DNA from: Anaerolineales bacterium
Lineage (GTDB): Bacteria > Chloroflexota > Anaerolineae > Anaerolineales > UBA4823
Direction: 5' to 3'
DNA length: 6,838 nucleotides
NCBI GenBank assembly: GCA_016932955.1
Contig: JAFGBV010000145.1
Coordinates: 1 to 6,838 of the forward strand
In this document: piece by piece, positions 1-5,852 of the stretch
Layout: every line of letters starts with the position of its first letter
How positions within the stretch are numbered: position 1 is the first letter of the stretch
Made by a program: the position numbers and the translations under genes
The notes under the pieces: generated by a model
Seen by the model: only the letters and a program-made list of their open reading frames with translations
Database searches by the model: none
What the model was told of the DNA's origin: nothing

Positions 1-461
1 AGGAACAAGATGCGCGGCTCATGTAACAACGCGCGGGCAATTGCCAGCTTCTGCTTCATGCCCTTGGAGAAGGTGCCTGCCTCATCACGGCGGCGCTCCC
101 ACAAACCCAGCATGCGCAGGTATTTCTCTACCTGGCCTATGGGGTCCTTGACCTCATAAAGACGGGCGTAGATTTCCAGGTTGAACTCGGCGCTCAGGTT
201 ATCGTACATGCCAGGTGTTTCGGTCAGGATACCCACAGTGCGCCGGATATCCCGATCCTGCTCTCCCACCCGGTAACCATTGACCACAGCCTTCCCGCTC
301 GTGGGAGCAATCAGGCTGGTGAGCATGCGCACGGTGGTGGTTTTCCCGGCGCCATTTGGTCCCAGGAACCCAAATACTTCACCCTCCTTCACCTCCAGGG
401 TCAATTGGTTCACTGCCAGGACAGTTTTGAATTGTTTGGTCAGGTTTTCGGTTTGGATCAT
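1..461 (-). CDS. ABC-2-type transporter ATP-binding protein, N-terminal 153 residues (cut by window edge)
   Basis: Cytoplasmic ATPase subunit that would power an ABC exporter; its substrate cannot be told from the sequence. The reading frame starts at ATG 461 and runs off the left edge after residue 153. Visible motifs are the Walker A GPNGAGKTT (residues 34-42), a Q-loop region VGILTETPG (76-84) with Glu instead of the usual Gln at 81, and the signature FSKGMKQ (131-137), a variant of LSGGQ typical of ABC-2/DrrA/NatA-like exporters. The frame ends at RILF, just where Walker B (ILFLDEP-like) should begin. The upstream in-frame stop is the stop codon of the preceding gene, eight codons earlier, and no ATG, GTG or TTG lies between, so ATG 461 is the first possible start. 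Its ribosome binding site is weak (GGAAA). It is probably co-transcribed with the membrane protein gene 21 bp upstream; a permease gene is expected beyond the edge. Confidence 0.93.
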   Translation of the reverse strand, partial: MIQTENLTKQFKTVLAVNQLTLEVKEGEVFGFLGPNGAGKTTTVRMLTSLIAPTSGKAVVNGYRVGEQDRDIRRTVGILTETPGMYDNLSAEFNLEIYARLYEVKDPIGQVEKYLRMLGLWERRRDEAGTFSKGMKQKLAIARALLHEPRILF

Positions 462-482
462 AAGTGTATTTCCAGCATAGCA

Positions 483-1361
483 TTATTGAAAACGTGAATT
501 TTCCAGGTTCTCGATTGTCTCTTCGGGTGGTGCTAATTGTACAGCCATCTCGATTGGCGCAGGCACTCCCGGCAAGGGCGGCGTCTCTGGTTCTGGACGA
601 CGCAGAAGGAAAACAATGCCAATATTGACTAAAGCCAGGACCCCAATGAAGCCTTCGACCAGATAGATATCCCAGATGCTGGCAAGGTAAACGACACTGG
701 CATCCACAAACGTATGCCACAAGATCGCCAGGCCAAGCCAGCCCAAATTACGGCGTGTAAAGGATTGCAAGACCAGTACCGAGGCTGCCACATGGAAAGG
801 AAGCGTGAACGCTCGCTCAACTGCTCCCAGCAGTGTCAGGTACCAAGGAGAAGTCCAATAGGTTTCCACCTGCATCTGCACCAGCGAAAGCTCTTCTGGA
901 GCAACCAGCGTGCTCAGGTCGGCATCCAGGATTGCCACCATCTGGATAAAGGTGAACAGCACAAGGATACCCAGGAGAATCGCTTCCATGCCGCCGTGGC
1001 CTGCTCCAGCCAGGATGCCCTTTTTCCATGAACGGGCGTCTTTTGCCCACCAGCGGTACATGATGTAACGGGATATCTCCTCAAACAGCCCTGCGCTCAA
1101 CCCAAACATCAAGGCGATCAGGATGGTCAGATTGGCAGGCGGAATCTCATTGGCTGCGATTTTTTTAACAAGGGGGTTTAACACCCATGCATTGAAAGGC
1201 AAATGACCCACCTGCGAGATGATGAAGGTTGCACCCCCGATCCACCATAGCCCCCACCCAAGGCGAAACTTTCTCGTCAATACGATGCTCAACCCTACCG
1301 CCAGGCAGATCATGAGCAATCCATTCAGCGGGTGGGTAATATAGAGAATATTCACAGCCAT
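483..1361 (-). CDS. YhfC-family intramembrane metalloprotease-like membrane protein
   Basis: Integral membrane protein of 292 residues, related by motif layout to the YhfC family (distant kin of PrsW/CPBP intramembrane proteases). About seven or eight hydrophobic segments can be seen, roughly at 12-29, 36-56, 77-97, 116-146, 172-200, 207-227 and 232-253. Charged family motifs lie inside or beside them: GLFEEISRY (91-99, E94 E95 R98), GHGGMEA (121-127, H122 and E126), ERAFTLPFH (182-190) and LWHTFVD (214-220, H216 and D220). The His/Glu set is what a membrane-embedded metalloprotease would use, but no activity or substrate is established here. The C-terminal tail from about 255 is proline- and glutamate-rich and probably cytosolic. 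ATG 1361 is preceded by AAGG (1370-1373) with an 8-nt gap, supporting this start. Its neighbour downstream is an ABC ATPase gene, suggesting a shared transport or stress role (inference). Confidence 0.85.
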   Translation of the reverse strand: MAVNILYITHPLNGLLMICLAVGLSIVLTRKFRLGWGLWWIGGATFIISQVGHLPFNAWVLNPLVKKIAANEIPPANLTILIALMFGLSAGLFEEISRYIMYRWWAKDARSWKKGILAGAGHGGMEAILLGILVLFTFIQMVAILDADLSTLVAPEELSLVQMQVETYWTSPWYLTLLGAVERAFTLPFHVAASVLVLQSFTRRNLGWLGLAILWHTFVDASVVYLASIWDIYLVEGFIGVLALVNIGIVFLLRRPEPETPPLPGVPAPIEMAVQLAPPEETIENLENSRFQ

Positions 1362-1363
1362 TG

Positions 1364-1394
1364 ATTATACCTTATCGGAGTTGTCTGGTATAAT
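1364..1394. repeat. Perfect 8-bp inverted repeat around the divergent start region
   Basis: ATTATACC (1364-1371) and GGTATAAT (1387-1394) are perfect inverted copies with a 15-bp spacer. The right arm contains the extended -10 box proposed for the dehydrogenase operon; the left arm lies 2 bp before the start codon of the YhfC-like gene and overlaps its AAGG ribosome binding site. It could be a repressor operator acting on both genes or simply two similar AT-rich boxes. The arms are short, so confidence is low. Confidence 0.3.
1386..1394 (+). promoter_or_regulatory. Extended -10 promoter element for the dehydrogenase operon
   Basis: TGGTATAAT matches the extended -10 consensus TGnTATAAT exactly. 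The best -35 position with a 17-bp spacer (1366-1371, TATACC) is poor, as is common for extended -10 promoters. Transcription would begin near A1401, giving a leader of about 160 nt before the E1 alpha start codon. A start here would include all the paired elements described in the leader. Confidence 0.5.
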
Positions 1395-1461
1395 TTTTTG
1401 ACTTTCAATACCTCCGGGTCTTTTTCGGTGTGTGTTGAGCCTATCCGAAAATTGGGGGGAA

Positions 1462-1502
1462 TGTGGGTATTTTGCAGCGCACAGCGCCGTGAAATGCCCA
1501 CA
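1462..1502 (+). repeat. Long hairpin (imperfect inverted repeat) in the leader
   Basis: Arms 1462-1475 and 1489-1502 pair at all 14 positions (three G-U wobbles as RNA), then one A-C mismatch (1476/1488), then GCGC (1477-1480) pairs with GCGC (1484-1487) around an ACA triloop. An outer pair of arms, 1444-1452 with 1511-1519, matches at 8 of 9 positions. No T-run follows on either strand, so it does not look like an intrinsic terminator. It could be a structured RNA, a DNA operator, or a copy of a dispersed palindromic repeat. Confidence 0.7.
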
Positions 1503-1531
1503 CCCAAATCATATTCGGAAAGATACTTGCG

Positions 1532-1537
1532 TATAAT
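1532..1537 (+). promoter_or_regulatory. Second possible -10 box close to E1 alpha
   Basis: TATAAT lies 23 bp before the start codon of E1 alpha. No good -35 hexamer is found 16-18 bp upstream, and the TG lies one base too far away for an extended -10. If used, it would give a leader of under 20 nt that lacks the hairpin and the sequence able to hide the ribosome binding site. Confidence 0.25.
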
Positions 1538-1548
1538 TAAGAGGTGTT

Positions 1549-1552
1549 GAGG
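1549..1552 (+). promoter_or_regulatory. Ribosome binding site of E1 alpha
   Basis: GAGG with an 8-nt gap to ATG 1561. A second GAGG (1541-1544) lies further upstream with a 16-nt gap. Both are complementary to the 5' end of the predicted leader (1403-1414), which is why this site is listed separately. Confidence 0.6.
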
Positions 1553-1560
1553 CGCTTATC

Positions 1561-2526
1561 ATGGCATTGGAAAAAAAAGAGCATTTCGAGCTATATTATC
1601 AAATGGTTGTCATTCGCCTGGTTGAAGAACAGGCTGCCCAGTTATATCAACAGGGTAAGATCGGCGGTTTCCTGCATCTTTATATTGGCCAGGAAGCTGT
1701 CAGCACGGGACTGATCTCTGCTCGCAAGCCTCAGGATCGCGTCATCACCGCGTACCGGGATCATGGCGTAGCAATCAACTGTGGATTGAGCTCCCAAGAA
1801 GTACTCGCAGAACTGCTGGGGAAAGCTACCGGCTGCTCGAAAGGCAAAGGCGGCTCGATGCACATGGCCGACGTCAAGAAGAATTTTTGGGGTGGCCATG
1901 CCATTGTTGGCGCGCATTTGCCGATCGCGGCGGGTTTGGCACTGGGCGATCATTACAGTAAGACGGATGGTGTCACAATCTGCATGTTTGGCGATGGCGC
2001 GACCAATATCGGTTTCTTCCATGAAGCGCTCAATCTGTCCAAGGTATGGAAATTGCCTGTCTTGTGGGTGTGCGAGAACAACCAATATGGCATGGGGACG
2101 GCGGTGGAACGCGCCTCTGCCGTTTCAGAAATCCGCCAGAAAGCTGAGGGTTATGGCATCCTCAATAGCCGGGTGGATGGTATGGATGTGCTTGCCGTCC
2201 GGCAGGCGGCTCTGGAAGCCATGGATTACATCCGCCAGGGCAACGGCCCATACTTTATGGAAATCAATACCTACCGCTTCCGTGGCCATTCAATGGGAGA
2301 TCCGGAACGTTACCGGCAACAGGACGAAGTGCGCTGCTGGCAGGAAAATGACCCGATTGGCATGTATCGCAACCACCTGATTGCCGAGAATGTCGCTACT
2401 GCTGAAGAGTTAAATGCCCTGGATGCCAGGGCTGACCAGGAAGTGCTCGAGGCTGTCCAATTTGCTGAGAGCAGCCCAGAACCAGCGCCCGAAGCGCTGT
2501 TTGAGCATATTTATTACGAAGAGTAA
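1561..2526 (+). CDS. pdhA: Pyruvate dehydrogenase-type E1 component, alpha subunit
   Basis: Thiamine diphosphate-dependent subunit of the cytoplasmic 2-oxoacid dehydrogenase complex; with E1 beta it decarboxylates the 2-oxoacid and acylates the lipoyl arm of E2. The 321-residue length fits short bacterial E1 alpha proteins. Visible motifs are IGQEAV (42-47), YRDHG (65-69), GKGGSMHM (95-102), and the ThDP/Mg-binding motif beginning GDG (144-146) and ending NN (173-174). The active-site loop YRFRGHSMGDPERYR (238-252) keeps the conserved GHS. Pyruvate is the likely substrate, but the closely related acetoin dehydrogenase E1 alpha cannot be excluded by eye. It is the first gene of a tight cluster, with E1 beta beginning 8 bp after its stop. 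The start ATG is supported by GAGG 8 nt upstream. The leader before it may control its translation. Confidence 0.93.
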   Translation: MALEKKEHFELYYQMVVIRLVEEQAAQLYQQGKIGGFLHLYIGQEAVSTGLISARKPQDRVITAYRDHGVAINCGLSSQEVLAELLGKATGCSKGKGGSMHMADVKKNFWGGHAIVGAHLPIAAGLALGDHYSKTDGVTICMFGDGATNIGFFHEALNLSKVWKLPVLWVCENNQYGMGTAVERASAVSEIRQKAEGYGILNSRVDGMDVLAVRQAALEAMDYIRQGNGPYFMEINTYRFRGHSMGDPERYRQQDEVRCWQENDPIGMYRNHLIAENVATAEELNALDARADQEVLEAVQFAESSPEPAPEALFEHIYYEE

Positions 2527-2534
2527 GAGGTATT

Positions 2535-3506
2535 ATGGCTCGAATAACCATGCGTGAGGCCATTTCCCAGGCATTATGGGAAGAGATGGAACGTGACCCT
2601 GGTGTCTTTATCCTGGGCGAGGAAGTCGGTGTTTGGGGAGGCACATATGCTGTGACCAAGGGTTTCTATGACCACTTTGGCGCAGATCGGGTGCGGGACA
2701 CACCCATTGCTGAAGCCGCCATCATTGGCGCAGCCATTGGCGCTGCTCTCACCGGTTTGCGCCCGGTCGCAGAGCTGATGACCATTAACTTTGCTTTTTC
2801 AGCGATGGATCATATTGTCAACGAGGCGGCTAAGCTGCATTATATGTTTGGCGGGCAGTTTGTCCTCCCGATGGTGATCCGGGCAGTAGGTGGGGGAGGC
2901 CGCCAGCTAGGCGCTACTCACTCGCAGACGCCGGATGCGGTTTTCGCCCATTTCCCCGGTTTGAAAGTTGTAGCCCCGGGTACTCCGGAAGATGCCAAGG
3001 GTATGCTCAAAGAAGCCATCCGCTGTAATGACCCCGTGTTATTCATTGAGCATGCAACGCTTTACCAGGTGCGCGGGGAAGTGCCCGATGGGGATTACAC
3101 CGTGCCTCTGGGCGTTTCAAAGGTACAGCGTCCCGGCCGTGATGTGACCATCGTCACCTATAGCAAGATGTTGGAGATCTCCACGAAGGCCGCTGAGCAA
3201 TTAGCCAAAGAAGGTATTGAAGCGGAGATTGTAGATCTGCGCTCGCTGCGCCCCCTTGATATGGGGCCTGTATTGGAATCATTCAAGAAAACCAACCGCG
3301 CGGTGGTTGTTGAGGAGGGGTGGCGCTCCTACGGCGTTGGCTCTGAGGTGGCGGCTCGTATCTACGAGGAGGCCTTTGACTACTTGGATGCTCCAGTCCG
3401 ACGGGTAGCGCAAAAAGAGGTTCCGTTGCCATACAACCGCGCGCTAGAGCAGTCAGCACTGCCTCAGGTGGAGGACGTGATCCAGGCAGTTCGGGAGGTG
3501 CTCTAA
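2535..3506 (+). CDS. pdhB: Pyruvate dehydrogenase-type E1 component, beta subunit
   Basis: Beta subunit (323 residues) of the E1 heterotetramer; it supplies the glutamate that activates thiamine diphosphate and much of the surface that binds E2. The N-terminal transketolase-like pyrimidine-binding domain (about 1-180) shows LGEEVG (27-32), DTPIAE (55-60, with the probable catalytic Glu60), a long match to the family around GLRPVAELMTINF (74-86), and HSQ (129-131). The C-terminal transketolase domain spans about 198-318 and includes DLRSLRPLD (234-242) and VVVEEGWRSYGVGSE (257-271). AAGAGG (2525-2530), overlapping the E1 alpha stop, serves as ribosome binding site with a 4-nt gap to the ATG. 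Its TAA stop shares one base with the E2 start (TAATG), which indicates translational coupling. Acetoin dehydrogenase beta is the main alternative assignment. Confidence 0.94.
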   Translation: MARITMREAISQALWEEMERDPGVFILGEEVGVWGGTYAVTKGFYDHFGADRVRDTPIAEAAIIGAAIGAALTGLRPVAELMTINFAFSAMDHIVNEAAKLHYMFGGQFVLPMVIRAVGGGGRQLGATHSQTPDAVFAHFPGLKVVAPGTPEDAKGMLKEAIRCNDPVLFIEHATLYQVRGEVPDGDYTVPLGVSKVQRPGRDVTIVTYSKMLEISTKAAEQLAKEGIEAEIVDLRSLRPLDMGPVLESFKKTNRAVVVEEGWRSYGVGSEVAARIYEEAFDYLDAPVRRVAQKEVPLPYNRALEQSALPQVEDVIQAVREVL

Positions 3507-4795
3507 TGGCTGATATTGTCACCATGCCCAAGCTGGGCTTTGATATGGCAGAGGGCACCCTGGTGCGCTGGGTTATTGGCGAGGGCGAAAAGGTTGTCAA
3601 AGGTGCAGTGCTGGCTGAGATCGAAACCGATAAAGCCACTGTTGAGGTCGAATCGAATTTTGATGGCATTGTCCTGCGCCACCTGGTGCCCCAGGGTGAA
3701 GTGGTTCCAGTCAATACCCCCATCGCAGTAGTCGGACAGCCTGGCGAACAGGTGGATGTGCCAGAGGAAAGGGTCAAGGTCGCAGTGCCAGCGGCCGGGG
3801 AGGGGAAACCAACAGCGGCTGGGGCTGCGGCGACAGCCGCGCCTGAAATGGATCGTGCAGAGGTTGAGTCCGCCCAAGTGGATACTTCGTTGCCCAGCGG
3901 TTTACGTGCTTCGCCATTGGCGCGTCGCATGGCAGAAGAGCACAAATTAGACCTGGCGGCAGTTCGCGGCACTGGCCCTCAGGGCAGGATCGTCAAGCGA
4001 GATGTGGAAAAATATCTTGCCTCTCCGCCTCCTGCAACGGTTGCCCCTTCTGCGCAGACTATTCCGGTATCACCGCCAGTGTTTTCCCCTGCCGCGTCGC
4101 CTGGCGTAGAGAGACGCATCCCGTTGACGCGCTTGCGTGGGATCATTGCCCGCCGCATGGTGGAAGCCGTCCAGCAGGCGCCACACTTCTTCGTTACCCA
4201 TGAGTATGATATGGAAGCAGTGATGGGTTTGCGCAAGCAGCTTAATGATCTGCTGCCCGAAGATGAGAAATTGTCTGTTAATGATTTCATTGTCCGTGCT
4301 GCAGCGCTGGCTCTTCACGAATTTCCCAACTTGAATGCCTCCATTGATCTCAGCAAAGATGAGATCATCCAACATGGACAGGTGAATATTGGTGCGGCAG
4401 TTGCCCTGGATAGCGGCCTGCTCACCATTGTCTGCCGCGACGCAGATCGAAAATCATTGCGCCAGATTTCGCTGGAATTGCGCACAATGGTCAATCGAGC
4501 CCGCGAGGGTAAAGTCAAGCCTGATGATATTGAAGGCTCCACTTTCACCGTCAGTAACCTGGGTATGTTCGATGTGGAGCACTTTACCGCGATCATCAAC
4601 CCGCCAGAAGCGGCCATTCTTGCGGTGGGATCAGCGCGACAGGTACCGGTTGTTGTGGATGGCGAGATCCGCCCAGGCACGCGCATGCGCGCCACACTCT
4701 CTGTCGATCACCGCGTCAGCGATGGTGCTGAGGGCGCTCAATTCTTGCAGGCATTGGCAGGTTACCTGGAACAGCCATTGAAACTGCTCATCTAG
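3506..4795 (+). CDS. pdhC: Dihydrolipoamide acyltransferase E2 (probably acetyltransferase) of the dehydrogenase complex
   Basis: Core subunit of the complex; it carries the acyl group on lipoyl-lysine and transfers it to CoA. Domain order over 429 residues: one N-terminal lipoyl domain (1-80) with ETDKATVEV (40-48; Lys43 would be lipoylated); a mobile Ala/Pro/Glu linker (about 85-130); a peripheral subunit-binding domain (133-171, ASPLARRMAEEH and GTGPQGRIVKRDV); a second Pro/Ala-rich linker (172-203); and the catalytic domain (204-429) ending with the active-site motif DHRVSDG (401-407, His402 and Asp406). All catalytic landmarks are present, so it should be functional. Its ATG overlaps the E1 beta stop by one base, and GGGAGGTG (3493-3500) lies 5 nt upstream. 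E3, which must reoxidise the lipoyl arm, is not in this window. Confidence 0.93.
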   Translation: MADIVTMPKLGFDMAEGTLVRWVIGEGEKVVKGAVLAEIETDKATVEVESNFDGIVLRHLVPQGEVVPVNTPIAVVGQPGEQVDVPEERVKVAVPAAGEGKPTAAGAAATAAPEMDRAEVESAQVDTSLPSGLRASPLARRMAEEHKLDLAAVRGTGPQGRIVKRDVEKYLASPPPATVAPSAQTIPVSPPVFSPAASPGVERRIPLTRLRGIIARRMVEAVQQAPHFFVTHEYDMEAVMGLRKQLNDLLPEDEKLSVNDFIVRAAALALHEFPNLNASIDLSKDEIIQHGQVNIGAAVALDSGLLTIVCRDADRKSLRQISLELRTMVNRAREGKVKPDDIEGSTFTVSNLGMFDVEHFTAIINPPEAAILAVGSARQVPVVVDGEIRPGTRMRATLSVDHRVSDGAEGAQFLQALAGYLEQPLKLLI

Positions 4796-4806
4796 CGTTG
4801 AATCAC

Positions 4807-4811
4807 GGAGG
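4807..4811 (+). promoter_or_regulatory. Ribosome binding site that selects a GTG start
   Basis: GGAGG with a 6-nt gap to GTG 4818. It supports the non-ATG start of the receiver protein; the next in-frame ATG would fall inside the receiver fold and remove its conserved aspartates. Confidence 0.75.
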
Positions 4812-4817
4812 CGATCT

Positions 4818-5219
4818 GTGAGCCCGTTTTACTTCACCCCGAGAATCCTGGTTGTTGATGATGATTTAGATACCCTGGGTTTGCTCCGCATGGTGTTTAA
4901 GCGAGCAGGTTATGAGACAATCACCGCGACTTGCTGGGAGGAAGTTACCGACCGGGTTGCAACGGCGCAAAGAGAATTCCGAAATTTTGATCTGATCATA
5001 CTCGATATCATGATGCCAGACCGCTCTGGATTTGATATCTTCCGTTCGCTCAAAGTCGCCCTGGACACAATGCCTCCGGTGATTTTCTTATCCGCCAAAT
5101 ATGCCACAGAGGATATGATTACAGCCAGTGATCTTGGGGCAGTAAAATACCTGGTTAAGCCTACCACACCAGAGAAATTATTGGATGCTGTCAATTCTGT
5201 TCTCAGTCATACGCGTTGA
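4818..5219 (+). CDS. Stand-alone response regulator receiver domain protein (CheY-like)
   Basis: Single receiver domain of 133 residues with no output domain, so it would act by phosphorylation-dependent protein contacts in the cytoplasm. It shows the acidic pocket VVDDD (12-16), the phosphoacceptor Asp63 in LIILDIMMPDRSG (59-71), the switch Ser92 in FLSAK (90-94), and Lys114 in YLVKP (111-115). The usual acidic residues before YLVKP are replaced by Val-Lys (GAVKYLVKP). It begins only 22 bp after the E2 stop with no terminator between, so it may be co-transcribed with the dehydrogenase genes. No partner histidine kinase is in the window. The second receiver protein two genes downstream suggests a shared phosphorelay (inference). 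Confidence 0.9.
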   Translation: MSPFYFTPRILVVDDDLDTLGLLRMVFKRAGYETITATCWEEVTDRVATAQREFRNFDLIILDIMMPDRSGFDIFRSLKVALDTMPPVIFLSAKYATEDMITASDLGAVKYLVKPTTPEKLLDAVNSVLSHTR

Positions 5220-5226
5220 AAATTCT

Positions 5227-5231
5227 GGGGG
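5227..5231 (+). promoter_or_regulatory. Ribosome binding site favouring ATG 5237
   Basis: A GGGGG run lies 5 nt before ATG 5237. The in-frame TTG at 5216, which overlaps the preceding stop codon, has no purine-rich site upstream, so the ATG is the better start. Confidence 0.45.
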
Positions 5232-5236
5232 CGATC

Positions 5237-5821
5237 ATGCCATCCATTGACTCTGATCTGCGTTACTTTCGGGCTGGCTTGCTTGCCCTGGAAGATTATT
5301 TGCTATCCGACGAGTTGTATTGGCCAATCGATGTTATTCCACCTGCCGGAGAGCCAGCCTACCCTCGATTAACCCTGGGGAACTTGCTTCTCACCCAGGC
5401 TCGCTTGCTTTCTCGTTCTCTTTCATTTCAGCAAGATGCTGATCTCACGCGGCTGCTGAGCGAATTCGAGGTGTTGAACACTTGCTGGCGGGTAGCCTGG
5501 GAGAAGAAGGCTTACAGTAGTGTTCGCTCCCGTTTGAACATGTGGCGCAACTACCTGGAAGAATTTCGTCAGGACCCTGAAGCTCATGCCGATCGCTATG
5601 CTTATGAGGTGCGGCTGAGGGTGATCTTGCATTTGCTCCTGCCTTATGCTCTGGCTATCACGCCAGCGGAGCAAGAGATGCTGAACGGTTTGGATAAGAT
5701 CCTTGGGGCAGCCCTTGTAACTGGTGATTTTATCTGGGAGCCCGCTTTGGAATCCGGTTTTCCCCGCATGGATTATTGGTACCTCTATGGGTATCTGCCT
5801 GAAAGCTTGCCTGAGCGATGA
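5237..5821 (+). CDS. Hypothetical protein between two receiver genes
   Basis: I do not recognise a family for this 194-residue product. It is soluble-looking and probably mostly alpha-helical, with long amphipathic stretches at about 6-26, 45-85, 89-114 and 120-165. There is no signal peptide; one hydrophobic patch (VILHLLLPYALAI, roughly 130-142) is too short to be a confident membrane span. Trp and Tyr are common, especially in the C-terminal part (GDFIWEP and MDYWYLYGYLP). No Cys/His metal motif or nucleotide-binding loop is seen. ATG 5237 is chosen because a G-rich site precedes it; TTG 5216 would add seven residues and overlap the previous stop. It sits 17 bp after the receiver gene and 31 bp before the receiver-GGDEF gene, so it is probably an accessory of that signalling pair, for example an adaptor (inference only). 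Confidence 0.8.
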   Translation: MPSIDSDLRYFRAGLLALEDYLLSDELYWPIDVIPPAGEPAYPRLTLGNLLLTQARLLSRSLSFQQDADLTRLLSEFEVLNTCWRVAWEKKAYSSVRSRLNMWRNYLEEFRQDPEAHADRYAYEVRLRVILHLLLPYALAITPAEQEMLNGLDKILGAALVTGDFIWEPALESGFPRMDYWYLYGYLPESLPER

Positions 5822-5841
5822 GTTCCTATTTGCTTTGCAAT

Positions 5842-5852
5842 GGGGGTGATCC
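5842..5852 (+). promoter_or_regulatory. Near-perfect ribosome binding site selecting a TTG start
   Basis: GGGGGTGATCC differs by one base from the 16S anti-Shine-Dalgarno complement GGAGGTGATCC, and its G-run core lies 6 nt before TTG 5853. This supports TTG over the in-frame GTG at 5859. A nearby ATG at 5840 is out of frame. Confidence 0.7.

Larger units (their letters stand above)
1401..1560 (+). ncRNA. Candidate structured 5' leader (cis-regulatory RNA) of the dehydrogenase operon
   Basis: If transcription starts near 1401, the leader can fold into two nested elements seen directly in the sequence. First, 1403-1414 pairs with 1541-1552 over 12 consecutive positions (three G-U wobbles); the 3' strand holds both GAGG motifs in front of E1 alpha, so this helix would hide the ribosome binding site. 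Second, it encloses the hairpin 1462-1502 with outer arms 1444-1452/1511-1519. An alternative pairing of TTTTCGG (1422-1428) with CCGAAAA (1445-1451) competes with the outer arms, which would allow switching. No known riboswitch core (for example the TPP box) is recognisable by eye. Regulation by this RNA is an inference; it needs covariation in relatives. Confidence 0.4.

Noticed and set aside
280..480. Plus-strand frame of 66 codons opposite the ABC ATPase
   Set aside because: Overlaps the Walker A region of the real minus-strand gene; no independent support.
714..1031. Plus-strand frame of 105 codons opposite the YhfC-like gene
   Set aside because: The opposite strand carries family motifs and membrane segments; this frame is a His/Gln/Arg-rich shadow.
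1364..1369. TATAAT on the minus strand as a promoter for the YhfC-like gene
   Set aside because: It ends 2 bp before the ATG, so transcription would begin inside the gene; no -35 is seen at a suitable distance.
1462..1502. Intrinsic terminator
   Set aside because: The stem is strong but neither side is followed by a T-run, and it lies between divergent genes where no transcript needs to end.
1401..1560. TPP riboswitch before a thiamine diphosphate enzyme
   Set aside because: The conserved TPP-riboswitch core (a CUGAGA-type box and its partner) is not present, and these riboswitches usually control thiamine synthesis or transport, not E1 genes.
1642..2085. 147-codon minus-strand frame inside E1 alpha
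   Set aside because: Antisense shadow of the conserved thiamine diphosphate-binding region; no motif or ribosome binding site.
3283..3972. 229-codon minus-strand open frame across the end of E1 beta and the start of E2
   Set aside because: It lies antisense to two clearly conserved genes, and its product is a low-complexity Ser/Pro/Arg-rich sequence typical of the reverse strand of Ala/Pro-rich linker DNA.
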